NCBI GenBank assembly: GCA_022266195.1
Contig: WHVY01000004.1
Span: forward strand, 1,691,501-1,755,500
DNA from: Tetranychus cinnabarinus
Taxonomy: Eukaryota > Arthropoda > Arachnida > Trombidiformes > Tetranychidae
Length of the DNA stretch: 64,000 nt
Direction: 5' to 3'
Both the position numbers and the translations under genes were made by a program. The notes under the pieces are model-generated. The model did no database searches, was not told the DNA's origin, and saw only the letters and a list, made by a program, of their open reading frames with translations. This document shows positions 47,801-59,691 of the stretch, one piece after another. Each line of letters begins with the position of its first letter. Positions within the stretch are counted from its first letter, which is position 1.

Positions 47801-50800
47801 ATAAAATGAATAACGTCAAGATTATTCAGAATTGAAGATGAAAAAAAGATCAAAACAAATCAAAGCATTTTGGGTTAATCAGCTGTTAATTTTCCACCTT
47901 TTTTCAATCTTGAAAAATATTGTTTTCCAACATTAAATTGGTGATATATTTTTCGTTACTTGTAATATATCTAAGGTAAATTAATTTGTTTACTGTTGAT
48001 ATGTCAAATTAATTGATTATATTTTACCCTTGATCGTTATTTTCCTGTATAGTTTTCATTGATAGATTGAATTGGCACAAGTTAGTTAAATAATTTGTGG
48101 CTCATTAACAACACCAAGCCAACTATATCATTTCCCTGGCTTCAAGCCGCCAAAAGTAACAACATCCTAAGGCTATTTGGCTTAATTTCCCTCTATTATT
48201 TTGTATTAATATTATTAATATTAATGATTTACTAACCACTTCATCAAAACCGCAATTTGATTCAATTCAATTATCACATTAATCTGCACCTCACACCATT
48301 TGAATGCCAATTTCCTAGTAACTCAATATCGCCTCACTATTAACTCCATCCAATATTTAAAACCATTAAATTGTTTACAATCAAATTGTAAATTGACAGT
48401 TAACTGCGCATGGAAATTTAATAACTGCGCAAAACTAGTTTTACCTGTAAATTGTTACCTGCGATTGGTTAATGTTAATGTTTGTCACCCAAAACAGGAT
48501 CCCAAAAAAAGAGGACCAACCTTGTTGGGTTGTGTTATCATATCAAGTTAACCTATTGGCTTTGAGTTTCCCTTTGATTCCTATTTTCAAAGACTGGATG
48601 TAAAAAAGCGATGATCAACACTGGATCATGTTATTTGTAAATGTTACAAAGTGAAAAATGTTGATTCCATGTAAATCTTGAGTTTTTCAATGATTTACTG
48701 ACTTTAATCTTGAGCATATGAATCATTTACAAGTTAAAAAGGATGATTTACTAGTTTAAACGTCAATTATTATTTAAATATAATAATTTTGTAAGTCATC
48801 GTTGATTAACATTTCAAGCTGAGCTTTTTTTATCACTACCTTTCAATGTTGAAGCAAATTTTAAGGCTTTGAAATTGTTTGAGCAAATCTTTTGTTTGTT
48901 TTCAATTCAGTTGATCATGAATCATGATGATGTGTCAATGATTTACCTTGAAATAGTGTGTGAGATAAATTGTCTGATTAATTGTCTTATTTCTGATTCT
49001 AGAGTCATTGAGAGGTAATATGGAGTCCACTTGTGATACTAATGGTGAACAAGATGAGAATGAAACAATCAACATTAATAATACAATACATTTTAATAGC
49101 AATACAATATTAGCAACTGGTGTTTTCACTTCAGCTGAATTATATCGTTTATCCAAAGGTAAGTTTGAGCTAATTTTATCAAACACAAATATATGAAGCA
49201 AAAAAAAATGTCAACAATCAGCAACAACAATAAATGATGTTGATTAATGGTTAGGTTTGAGGTTAGATTGAAAAATGTGGACTCGATAATGGTTCATGTT
49301 TAATTTTGAAATAAATCCTTTTCTTTCATCATTGTCACTGAAGTTAGTTAATTAGTGAAAATTGTTAGATTAATGGTTAATTAATTTAGCTAAAACATTA
49401 GAATCAATCGATCATTCTTGCTTTACTGATTATATTAGTCTTTAGGTTCATCACTGTTTTTTTTGCGCTACTTCAAGTTTTCCAGCGTAACAACTGAATC
49501 AACTGACGATGTCCTTTTTGGCTTCAATTTCAATTTGTTAAAAGCTAATCCTAACTGAAATCAGTCGCTAAAATGATTGCTCAAGAATAATTAGTGATGT
49601 GAAACATTGAAAAGGGTTACAAGAATCAGAAGGAGAAAAAGAATCTTTAGGTTACAGACTAATTAAGATCAAAATAGGGAATGATTTCGATTACTTTATT
49701 AGAAAGAATTGTTTTTTTTCTTCTTATTTTCCTTTAAAACTTACACTTTCAGACAACTTTTTTAGTTGATCTAATTTGAAACAATTAGCTAAATTAATTT
49801 CGTCTAGTCAAACTTAGGGTCATTAATCAAAGATCAATCCAGTTAATTCACAAATAAAATGAAAATTGATTCTAATGGGAAGCTATAAAATTTGGATAAA
49901 AATATGCTGATCGAAGGATTTGAATGAAAGTTGATTTGAAGGTAAGGTTAGGTTAAATCAAGATTTAAATTGCAGCTCAAGATTAAGATTATGAAAGGTT
50001 AAAAGTGGCAATTTGACTTTCGATTAGCATGTTTAATATTCAAATTGTAATCTACTCATTGACTTGTTGTGTTGATTGTGACGATGAATGGGAGCCGTGA
50101 TTGTGCTGATTCCCTGTAGCCTCCATTGTGACCCCAATAGGGTCTGGTGGAAATGGAAATCTGATGACCGCTCATCCAACCTCTTCCTCCTCGGCTTCAT
50201 CTTCGGGAACAGTAACAAGTCCACCTCAAGGAGTTCCAATACACCTGATAAAAACTGAGCCTTCGTGCACATATCAACAAGGGTATGTAACCAATCTAAA
50301 TGAATTGTAAAACAAAAATACAAAAAGGACCATTCGATTTGTGTTTCAATTTTAGATCGATCCTTTCTTCCATGATTATTGGTAAATTGAAAATGAAGTG
50401 CGAGGTTGATGATGTTGACTGATTGGGTCGCTATTTTGATTATCAATGTCTGATTCCTTGAAATGTGCTCCATCAATCAAAATCCTTGGATAGGAAAGGA
50501 GAATGAAGATAAAGAGTGAAACAAAGAAACTAGAGAAACGGTGATGATGATGAGGATGAGAAATGCGAGAAGAGAATCGCTCATTTGAAATTTTATCTGG
50601 TGACATAAAAATTCTGAAGTAAAGCTCTGAGTATTGCTCTTCTTGTCAGATGACTTTTACTCTTTTATCTCTTCTTCTTCTTCTTCGTCTTCCTCGCCTC
50701 TTGTCTTTTTTATTTATTTTTTTATACTTTTTTCTTCATCAGCAAAGTTCCTTGAGTATTATTTTTAGACAGAACGGAATGAGGATAAAGGAATCTCCTT

Positions 50801-53800
50801 CTTGACTCTCCTCTCCTTTACTTTTACTTTGCCTTTATCTCTTTTTATCATCATCTTCTTCTTATTCTCCTTTTTTGAACCATTGTTCCATGCAATAGCA
50901 ACCAAAAAACATGAGTGTTTCAGTTCCGGTTGCAGGCTATTGAAATATGAACCAGACTTGTAATTATTTTACCAGTATCATCAGAATCATTGCATTTCAC
51001 CGTCAACATTAAGCTCAAGCATAATCAGCAAATTGCCATTAAATCAGGGACTTTGAGATCTACTCTTTGAGATTCTGAAAATTTCAAAATAAAACAAAAA
51101 TTAGCAAAAAATAACCATTTTACATCAACAAATTTAACCTACAAACCATCATAATTACTAACATTCAAGTTTGCAATCATTTTCACTTACCTACAGACTC
51201 TTGATGGATTTTGAATGAAATTTTATGAAGAAAAGCATTCCATGAGACTTCACTTCTCTCTTCGTTCCCAAGTTTGGTCCAAGATTTTACTTGAAGATGA
51301 TATTTTGATGATTCCTTGGAGAGTCGATCTCATGAGATGATGATTATCCTGATGAGAAGAAAAAAGACGGTAAATGGTGAATGAAAATAACAGAGATTTA
51401 ATTGTTATAACCGGAAATAGTTTTGAGTTGGTCTTTTATATCCAGTCTTGCTTGACTCTTAAAGTCAAACTGCTATTTTTTGTGTATCTCCACTTCATCC
51501 TCCCCCAATCACTAACCGTGGACCGGAAGCCATGACGGTTTACAGAAAGTAGGAGGCAACTGTTAATGAAGATGAGTTTATCTTTTTTTTGTGTGTTACT
51601 TGTAACTACATCTTATATACACACTTGACAGCTTTGCAAGCAATGAAAAAAATCATGTTGCTGTAGATGATGATGATGATGATGATGTTATGCAGTTTAA
51701 CAGAAAAAAAGTAAACTTAAAGAAAAGTATTTCCTTCATTTTCATCTTTCTCTCTCTCTCTCTCATGGCTTAATTTTTTTCACTCACAAAACAAAAAGAT
51801 AAACTTTGATACTTAATCTGGATTAATTCATCTTATGAATGCTTCCGGTGTCCATTATATAATATGATCCAAGTCAAGGTCAAGGCTGAAGCTGAAAAGG
51901 TTTCGTCAAAAAAAAGGAAATCGTTAAGTTTATTGTTTAACAATATTTCACATTGATTTGGGTAAATATTTTCATCGTTATTTCTGCATAATGATGAGAT
52001 TAGGATCATGTTGATGTTACTTACATTGTGAAAATGGTTTATCAGTTGAAGAAAGTTCACTGAACTTATTCAGATTGAAAGAAGATGATGATAATGATGA
52101 CCCGGTGAACAGTATAGTCTCATTTAGAGCTGGTTCTATGTATTAACATAGCTTTATACTCGTAACTGGTCTAAAGATAGTTTTTGTAGATCTTGAAAAG
52201 GATAAAAGTTCAGGTTGAATGCAGAATTGAAATGAACAAGCGTTAAGATCTTCTATTACCTCTCCATTGCAAATTTAAGGTTAAAGATGAGTTTAAAATT
52301 TTTACAAATACAAGTTAAAGTTATCCAGTGTCGATGCAAAACAATATTCGAGATTGATTAAATATAATAAAATAAAGGCACAACACTTAAATTACCCCTA
52401 AAACTGTTAAATAAATAAATTGTTTCATTGTGATTAAAGTAAATATACGACAAACTTTTATGAAAATAAAAATTTAGTTGCATAAAGATGCAATAGAAAG
52501 TCATAAAATATCTTACGCCTTTGTCTTTATGTAACAGATGATGAACACATGGCCAGTGCCGGGCAGTTTGAACTTACATAAATCTGTTATTAAATAAATT
52601 AAATATTTTTTCAATTGTTTTATCTTTTTTACTTCATTAACTATTGTTAATTGCAAATGTCTAATTTCAATCGATAAAATATTTGGATTACTTGTGTTAT
52701 TAAAAATAGCTCTTTGTTAAGATCTGAGCGGGCTTTTTGGGTTTATAATTTTGTTTTTGCCTGCAACTTGAAACGTCCTTTTTATATTTTTGTTTTTACA
52801 TTTTTTGCATATTAGTCTCGTTAATTTATTAATTATGTTTACTATTTTCTTGACAGTTATTCCCCGATACCTGAGATGCAAGTTCAGTGCAGTCCAATCG
52901 GACTTAACGTGGTTAATTCATTGTCCAGTCAAGGTCTTCAAATGAGTCAATCACTGGGCCTTTGTAGGTTAGTTACCTGAACCAATTGAGTGTTATTTTT
53001 ATCTGTTTATTGGTCTCAACAAATCTCATTTTAATTGTGTTTAGTGAACCTCAAAATGTGAAACTTTGCTCCCCAACAAGTGACCTTCCAACCAAACAAT
53101 ATCACCATTTAACTGGACAACCAATTGGACATCATCATGGAAATTTAATGTTAGACAGATCAGGACCAAGCAGCCCCAATAATTTAGGATCTGTTGTGGT
53201 TGTGACTGCAACATCTAGTGGTATGCTACAAGCTACTTCCCCACCAACATCATCGTCGTCTTCTGGTGAGGGTGGAGGTGGTGTAGGAAGTGGAGGACCA
53301 CCTTCCAAACGGGCTCGTCGCTTACCTTCTGGTAATAATCAATCCGGTGAAACTGAACCAGTGGAAAGTTTAGCTTCCTATTATGGAGATAACTCAAGTT
53401 GGCAGGGAATAGATATAAGTGGTGAAACAAACTCTCAAAGCTTACATTCACCTCACATTATATCTATTAAAGTTAAAACGGAATCAAATGGAGGTGGTGG
53501 GAATTGTGGCCCTTCTTCTTCTGATACCTCACCTTTATCTGTAGGTTCACCATCATCTCAACATCATCAGCATCATCATCATCCCCACCACCAACACCAA
53601 CAACAACAACAACAACAGCAACAGCAACATAGTCATCATATTCATGGAACCTCTCATCATCATCATCAGGGTCATATTCATGGTCATCATCAAACACACC
53701 AAACTCACAATCCTCATCAACATCAACAACAACACCAGCATCAACACCAACAATCTCATCCTTCTCACATTCACCAACATCATTTACATCATCCGCATCA

Positions 53801-56800
53801 TACTCACCATTCTCATCAGGCAAACAGGTCAAGAGAAGGTAATAAAAATTTTAACAATTCAACGATTCAATCCATTTTCAATCAAATCAACAGTGATCAC
53901 CAATGGTTATAGATATTGCTAAATCAGCTCAATCAATGAATTTCATTCAGACTAGATTGATAACAAAGCAACATTGAATGAATTTGATCATGATCCAATC
54001 ATTTTATTAGTCAAATAGATCTAATAAAAAAAGTAAAATCAAGTGAAATATAACCAAAATAAAAGCCTTTGCTCTCATTAAGATTTTGTTAATCTTATAA
54101 ATTTCATCTCGTATTTATCATGAGTTTGGTGAAAAAGTTTCTTTGATTAATTTGCATTAAATTTTTATCGAGGCTTTCAGTTTTAAATTGAAATGTTCTT
54201 TCAGTTAATACTTTCTAAATCTAAAATGAGTCTCACAGTCCTGTTGGAGAAATATTGCGATATAATTACAAAAGAAATGTGTTTGCTAGTTAAATTAATA
54301 AGCAAATTTTTGAGCGTTTTAACAATTATTTCGATGCGATACTTAATATCTTGTTTTTTTTACCAGGTCCACCTTCAATGTCAACCCTTTCTGGTCATCA
54401 GCATTCAGGTTCCAGTTTATCATCAAACTTATCAGTTGGAAGTCCTTTCGGCACAACTTATTATGGTTTACCCGGTAAATATCAAGAGAATGGTGATGCA
54501 CTTTCTGATTTTGTTAATCTTGTTTGCCAAGAATCATCTCAACATCATCATCCTCATCATTCTCATCATCACCCAACTGTTAACCACGGAGGATCTGATA
54601 ATGGAGCTGATGGTGGCGGGGGTAATAATAGCAATAACAGTGGCAGTGGCAATAACAATAATGATAATAACGGAGGATGCTCTGAACCTGAGGATGATGA
54701 ACCTGGTGACCTTAGGTCAAGTCCTTCTAAATACTATAACCAAATGACTTCCATGCTTCCTCCTCCACCTCCAGCTCCAATGGCACGTCCAGTTCCTATT
54801 ATCGGTAAGATATTAACCATAGATGCTTCAGTTTACTCTTTACTTGGCTTAGACTTTGGTGAGTCAGATTAAATGAAAACTTAATAACTAATCTGACTAA
54901 ACAAGTTAATGGTTAATTTAGATGAATCCTTATTGCTAACAAATATAACTAACTCATTGTTTGACTCCATAACACATACTTTAACACATTTTAATTACCC
55001 TTTCTTAGCTTCACCTAATCCATTGATTCGATCATCTCAATTGATGAATCCCTGTTCACCCGAATTAGGTGGATCATCACCATCATCACCATGTCATCCA
55101 GGAGCACCAGGAACACCAGGATCTGATGCAAGTGGACCCATAGTGATACCCAATCGATCTGTATTAATACATCGATCTGAAGCTGTATCCACAGCTAATC
55201 AAAGTGGAGGAAGTGATTCTCGTGATCCAACACCTACTCCACCTCCCATCTCTTCATCATCTCATCATGTAACATCATCAGCATCACCATCAAGTGTCCC
55301 CTCATCTTCCTCTTCCTCCTCAATAAACACATCATCTCCAACATCTGGTGGACATTCAATAGAAACTATAAGCAATAATAGAGCTGTGATGAGCCCCTTC
55401 ACTACCTTGACAAGAGCTGATCACTCTTTTCATGTTCATACTCCTGTTACTCAGGTAATACAAGCTTACAACCGTAACAACCTTTGAATCTATCATTTGA
55501 AAAGTTCACCAGCAACCTCTAGATTCAATCCAAGTTGAATTTTCCTACATTCACCTCTTCCTTTGTCTGTATTGGATTGAAAAATTTATCCTCTGTAATG
55601 GCTCATTTGTAATGAGCCTATTCAGAGAGGATGAGACATCTCGTGAGAACAATTAAATCATCTCAAATGTGATTGAAGGGAGAGAGAGATTATCAGATAG
55701 ATGATGAAAAGAAGAGGGATAAAGTAAAGTCTCCTCAGGCAGTCCTTCCGACGAATGTCTTGAGAAAAAAAAGTGAAACTTAGGAAAGTGATTCTTCTCA
55801 TTCCTCTTCGTCTTCTCTTAAAATAGTTTTTTTTCCTCGCTTCTTTTCTTTCTCAAAATAAAGCCTTAAAGACGTTGACCTAACCTTTGCGTCTAGCTTT
55901 ACAGTTAGTCAATTTTAAAAAATAGTAATAGTTTTACTATCAGAATTTTTAATTCTGCACTTAAACTTGAAAATGATTAAAGGATAAAACCTTGGCAATT
56001 CAAGTGAAACTTTCATTACTCTCAACGTCTTCAACTTTCTTTCATAAATTAATAATTATTTTTTTTGCTCTTTCATTTTTTAGCTATTTAATTACGCAAA
56101 CATGGGAGGAATGAGCGGAATAATCAGTCCAACAAACATGAGCATGTTTACTGGTAATAATGTTCATCCCAATGGATCCATATCAAACCTGCAACCATCT
56201 GGAAATGGACATTCACTTTCAGTGGTTAGGACAAGTGTAGGTGGTCACAATGTAGGAGGTGGCTTGAACATAGAAGGAGGAGGAAATGGCAATGTTGGTC
56301 ATAGGTCACCAACTATTGCTCGTTGGTCATCATCTTCCTCTTCTTCCTCCACTTCAGGAGTAGGGGGAAGTGGAGGCGCTAACGGTGGTCCTGGAGGTAA
56401 TGGAGGTGGTTACATATCGATAGAGGAAACATTTGATTACAGTGTTATGGCTGGTTTAATGGGCTCTTCATCGATGGTTGGTCATCCAGATATGGATCCA
56501 CCACCTGGTATTATTGGCGTTGAAGGTACAGCAAGTCATCGTTATTTTCCAACCTCATCTATGTGCTCACGATGAAAGTTAATGATAAGAGTTAACGATT
56601 AACAAACACAACGCATGATGATACAAACCATACTAACAACATCTAAATTTATTACCAAAAAAATCGCAAGAAAATTGAAATACATCAAAAAACTGAATTT
56701 AAACAAAGTGACAATGTAATTTAAATTCAATCAATGAAATCAACAAATTGACCAAACTCTCTTCAAAAGATGCAACTATAAGCAACAAACTAAGCATGAC

Positions 56801-57316
56801 CTTTGCAATTTTGTAACTCATCTCTCTCAATATCACTTTTTGTGCAATTTAATTAATTCTAGATCATTATCATGTTTTTTTTGTGGATGCAATCATGTTC
56901 ATACATAGCAAAAAAATCCCTTAATTCCTTGTTTCTTTTTTTACTCAAATGAAATGAAAACTAAAATTACTGAAATAACAATTAGAATTAGAAAATGAAA
57001 TTTTGATTAACTTGTCCATCTCTTCATTTAACCGACCATTCGTATTGTTTTTGTTTTGCCAACATTCATTAATTCTTTGATTATTTCAGATCGATATTTC
57101 TCTGTAGTTCACCCTGTAAATGATAATGATAATGGTGTTGATGGTACAAATGGCAATGGCAATCAAGGTAATCAAGGTCCAATTAATTCGGTTGCAGTTG
57201 ATGATGGTAATGGTGAATCAAATGAGCAAAATGATGACCACACCAATCAAAGTTTGGATAAAGATTTAACAGGCTCAAATAATGGAGCAAATGGATCACC
57301 AGGATCTGGCTCTTAA
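38846..57316 (+). CDS. NFI: Nuclear factor I (NFI/CTF) transcription factor
   Basis: Sequence-specific factor binding TTGGCN5GCCAA-type sites as a dimer. Exons: 38846-39037, 47099-47290, 47584-47767, 49003-49158, 50120-50282, 52857-52967, 53045-53838, 54367-54804, 55009-55454, 56084-56525, 57090-57316; phases agree throughout, 1,114 residues by this path. Exons 1-3 encode the MH1-like DNA-binding domain, with DEFHPFIEALLPHVKAFSYT, KQKWASRLLGKLRKDI, CREDFVLGITGKKR, NPDQKGKMRRIDCLRQADK and VWRLDLVMVILFKAIPLEST nearly identical to vertebrate NFI, and the zinc-type Cys/His block SHPNLCVNPYHI. Exons 5 and 7 carry SUMO-type motifs IKTE and VKTE. Exon 7 has a His/Gln-rich tract. LSDFVNLVCQ and MLPPPPPAPMARP (exon 8) and SRDPTPTPPP (exon 9) match the Pro-rich activation region. 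Read-through of exon 9 (TGA-type end at 55487, 902 residues) or exon 10 (stop at 56575, 1,055 residues) gives other C-termini. Intron 1 is 8 kb. Vertebrate NFIs are about 500 residues. Confidence 0.93.
40629..40705. repeat. Imperfect short tandem repeat in NFI intron 1
   Basis: Five or so degenerate copies of a 13-17 bp unit of the form CCTTTAGGACCAA: CCTTTAGGACCAA, CCTTTAGGATCAA, CATTCAGGAGCA, TTTCATAGGACCAA and CTTTCAGAACCAA. Read directly from sequence; no function known. Confidence 0.6.
42260..42318. other. Strong stem-loop in NFI intron 1
   Basis: AAGATGAAAATGT plus CCAATGG on the left arm pairs exactly with CCATTGG plus ACATTTTCATCTT on the right. The only break is a 4-nt bulge (CCAG) in the left arm, around a loop of about 15 nt. 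That is a 20 bp stem of pre-miRNA size. Neither arm matches a microRNA family I know. Confidence 0.6.
47768..49002 (+). other. NFI intron 3 (1.2 kb)
   Basis: GTAAGTACA to ATTCTAG. AT-rich; short ORFs only. Nothing else recognised. Confidence 0.7.
49159..50119 (+). other. NFI intron 4 (0.96 kb)
   Basis: GTAAGTTTG to CCCTGTAG. AT-rich with no feature recognised. Confidence 0.7.
50283..52856 (+). other. NFI intron 5 (2.6 kb) with simple repeats
   Basis: GTATGTAAC to TTGACAG. It contains a CTTCTTCTT-type tract at about 50670-50700, a (GAT)n run at about 51667-51690 and a (CT)n run at about 51751-51764. Minus-strand ORFs in it look like chance. Nothing coding is supported. Confidence 0.65.
53560..53825 (+). 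repeat. CAT/CAA-rich low-complexity stretch encoding a His/Gln tract in NFI
   Basis: Within exon 7, codons CAT, CAC, CAA and CAG dominate. The product reads QHHQHHHHPHHQHQ, then a run of eleven Gln, then about 60 more residues that are mostly His and Gln. The frame is kept throughout. The ORFs on the opposite strand and in other frames over this stretch are shadows of the repeat. Confidence 0.9.
55591..55627 (+). other. Stem-loop just past the alternative exon-9 stop of NFI
   Basis: CTCTG...GGCTCATT pairs with AATGAGCC...CAGAG around TGT: an 8 bp perfect inner stem and a 5 bp outer stem separated by a 4-nt internal mismatch. It lies about 100 bp after the stop codon used if exon 9 is not spliced, so it would be in that isoform's 3' UTR. 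Confidence 0.45.
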
Positions 57317-58920
57317 CAAATCTTCAAATTTTTGGTTCCTCTTCTCATTTTTATCTGCTCTCTCTTTTTTTTCTTTACCAATTACAGAAGTTAATTCTAA
57401 TTGTCGATGAACCAACTTAAACAAACTTGCTCAAATCAAGCAATTATCTTTCTTCTCTTTCTCTCTGGCATCATTATCATCATTTTCGTTTAATCTATTG
57501 GTAGTTTACAATCGTTTTTAGCTGTCTAGAGAAGGTTAATTGTTAATATATAATACATATTATTATTAATACCTATTTGATGGATTTTACTGTAAATCGT
57601 ATTTCAATTATTCATCAGCTTTTGTCTTCTCATCTTCATTCACTTCTTTTTTCATCATTCTTTCTGCAATTGTTAAGTGTAGTTATCATCTTTTCTGGAT
57701 TCCCTTTCATTGATATACATTGATATATCAATTGAAAATAATCACCGATATTTCTGGAAACTCCGAGAAAACAAATCGGTTCATCGGATCCAGAATCGGT
57801 TCGTACGGGAAAATGGCAATAAATAAACAGAAAGTTAAGTTGTAAACAAAATGCTTTTGTCACTTTTTTCAACCAAATTCAATTTCCAGGTAATAAGCAA
57901 ATTTATCTAATTTAAAGTCCAACTGTATTGAAACGATGGACATGTCTCGGGAAAAACACCATTTCAAGCTTGAGTGTAACTTGTAATGCAGCAATGGATT
58001 TCCTTAGCTGGAATATTTCATCAACACAAATTACTATTACAAGATTATTTCTAGATGCCGTGATGGCTGATTAATATTGGCGAAAACATTTGCTGTGAAA
58101 ATGTAAACATTAATAGATTACTGATTTGTGCACAAAAAATGGGCAAAAGTGAAATGTGATGCTCTTGAAAGGAAACAATCATTAAAACGATTGAGTTGAA
58201 AACAATGATCAAAAACAATTATTGTCTAGACTCTTTGCCTGTGTTGTTTGTTTATGTAAGCTTTCAATGGATTATTCTTGATCAGCTTTCATCATTTATT
58301 GCAGGTCACCAAAGGTCTTGAAGGATGAGCGTGCCTTTACAACTTCACCATCATTGCCGTCATCTAAGCTTTCCTTTTATCACCATCTCTCTACTTTCCT
58401 TTAAGAGTTCGCGTGTCTCTTTTACGCCACTGACCTTGCAGTTTTACCTTCTCCTTTGACTTGTTTCCGTTTTCACAAGGAATCCCAAAGATTTTCAAGT
58501 CCAAGAAAGGGAAGAGAAAGAGAGGAAAATGATGAGATGATGAGATGATGAAGATAGCTTTTGACTTGTCGAGGTTTTGCTTCTCAACTTGAGTCCACAA
58601 GATAATACATGTATAAATAAAGACATTTCAAATAGTTTATCTTTGCTTTGCCTCTCTTGATGGAACCATTTTTTTGCTCAAACATCCCTCTTCGTTCGAT
58701 CTTTCATTCTAAGGGTTAATTACACACATTTCCGAATAAATCATGACTTTTGTTTGCTCTATTTACAACTGGTGAAGCAAAATTAGGTAACATGCTGAAG
58801 ACACATTTACAATGCAAAAGGCTTTCCCTGTTGTTTAAACCAAAGGCTTTCTCTGCTGTTCTTTTGTCTTTAACAAACCATTTAATCTTTGGTTTAACTC
58901 GGGACAATGGATTCTAAGCT
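57317..58920. other. NFI 3' UTR and intergenic
   Basis: About 1.6 kb. An AATAAA at about 57819 could end the NFI transcript. The rest is AT-rich with short ORFs on both strands and no recognised family. Upstream exons of the small His-rich unit that follows might be hidden here but I could not find them. Confidence 0.35.
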
Positions 58921-59145
58921 ATGAAGAATTGGAATCATCATGGAGGTGAATAATTTGAAAATAGTTTCTTTGAATTCTTTGATTCTCAACAATCAAACAT
59001 TTAATTGACAAAATTTCTGTTTATTTCAGGTGACTGGAAAGAACGAGATCAACATGGTGAAAGATGGTATGAAGAAAAGCATTCAGTTAAACATGATGGA
59101 CACGAAAAGTACTATTCTCATCATGACCATGATAAACATCATTGA
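58921..59145 (+). CDS. Possible small His-rich protein (or last exons of an unseen longer gene)
   Basis: I do not recognise this protein. Two exons, 58921-58945 and 59030-59145, joined by an 84 bp GT-AG intron with a good TTTATTTCAG acceptor, would encode 46 residues. The product starts MKNWNHHGGDWKERDQHG and ends HHDHDKHH. It is very rich in His, Asp, Lys and Glu, which recalls metal-binding or secreted His-rich peptides. There is no signal peptide, and the ATG follows an in-frame TAA three bases' distance upstream. An acceptor-like CTAAG just before it means the first exon could equally be an internal exon of a longer gene. The continuity of composition across the splice supports the junction. 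Confidence 0.4.
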
Positions 59146-59691
59146 AAATAATGGAATCGATCCAATACTCATGTATTATTAAATATAAGATTCATTTATT
59201 TGTTTCAAAAATTTATTCCCCCCCAAATAATCTAAATATTTAGTGGTTACAATCAAGCCAATGTTTCAATCTGCTTTTTACGAAAAGTTGAATCTAAAAA
59301 CAAAAGTTGTCAAAAGCTAATTTTCACAGACCTGAAGCTAGTAATTTTACATTGTCTGGTTATTAAGGCAAGGCCATAGTAGCGGGAAAGCTTCAGCTAA
59401 AAGCTTACAGGTTTTATGGTTAACTTTTTGTATTTGAACTCGCTCTTCCAAAGGCGCGAATAGCGTAAAACAGATGTTTGAAATAACCGGAATTTACTTC
59501 GGAAACTTGTAAAAAATTACACTGAACCTCTAACTGAGTTAGTCGACGGATTCTCGGACAACTTTTCAAGACTAAACTGGTCAGACCAGTCAACTTTGGT
59601 CCATTTGTCTTTTTTGTTTATTTCAGTTCAGACTTTCTGTTGCCTTTGCCTTGTATTTATCTTTGGATTGTTTTCAACTTAAATTATCCAA
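59146..59691. other. Intergenic
   Basis: About 550 bp between the His-rich unit and the gene that follows. Contains a C-run at about 59219-59224 and otherwise nothing recognised; presumably the promoter of the downstream gene. Confidence 0.4.

Noticed and set aside
53473..53832. Long antisense and alternate-frame ORFs over NFI exon 7
   Set aside because: They arise from translating the CAT/CAA repeat in other frames (Asp/Val- or Leu/Met-only proteins); the sense frame fits NFI splicing.
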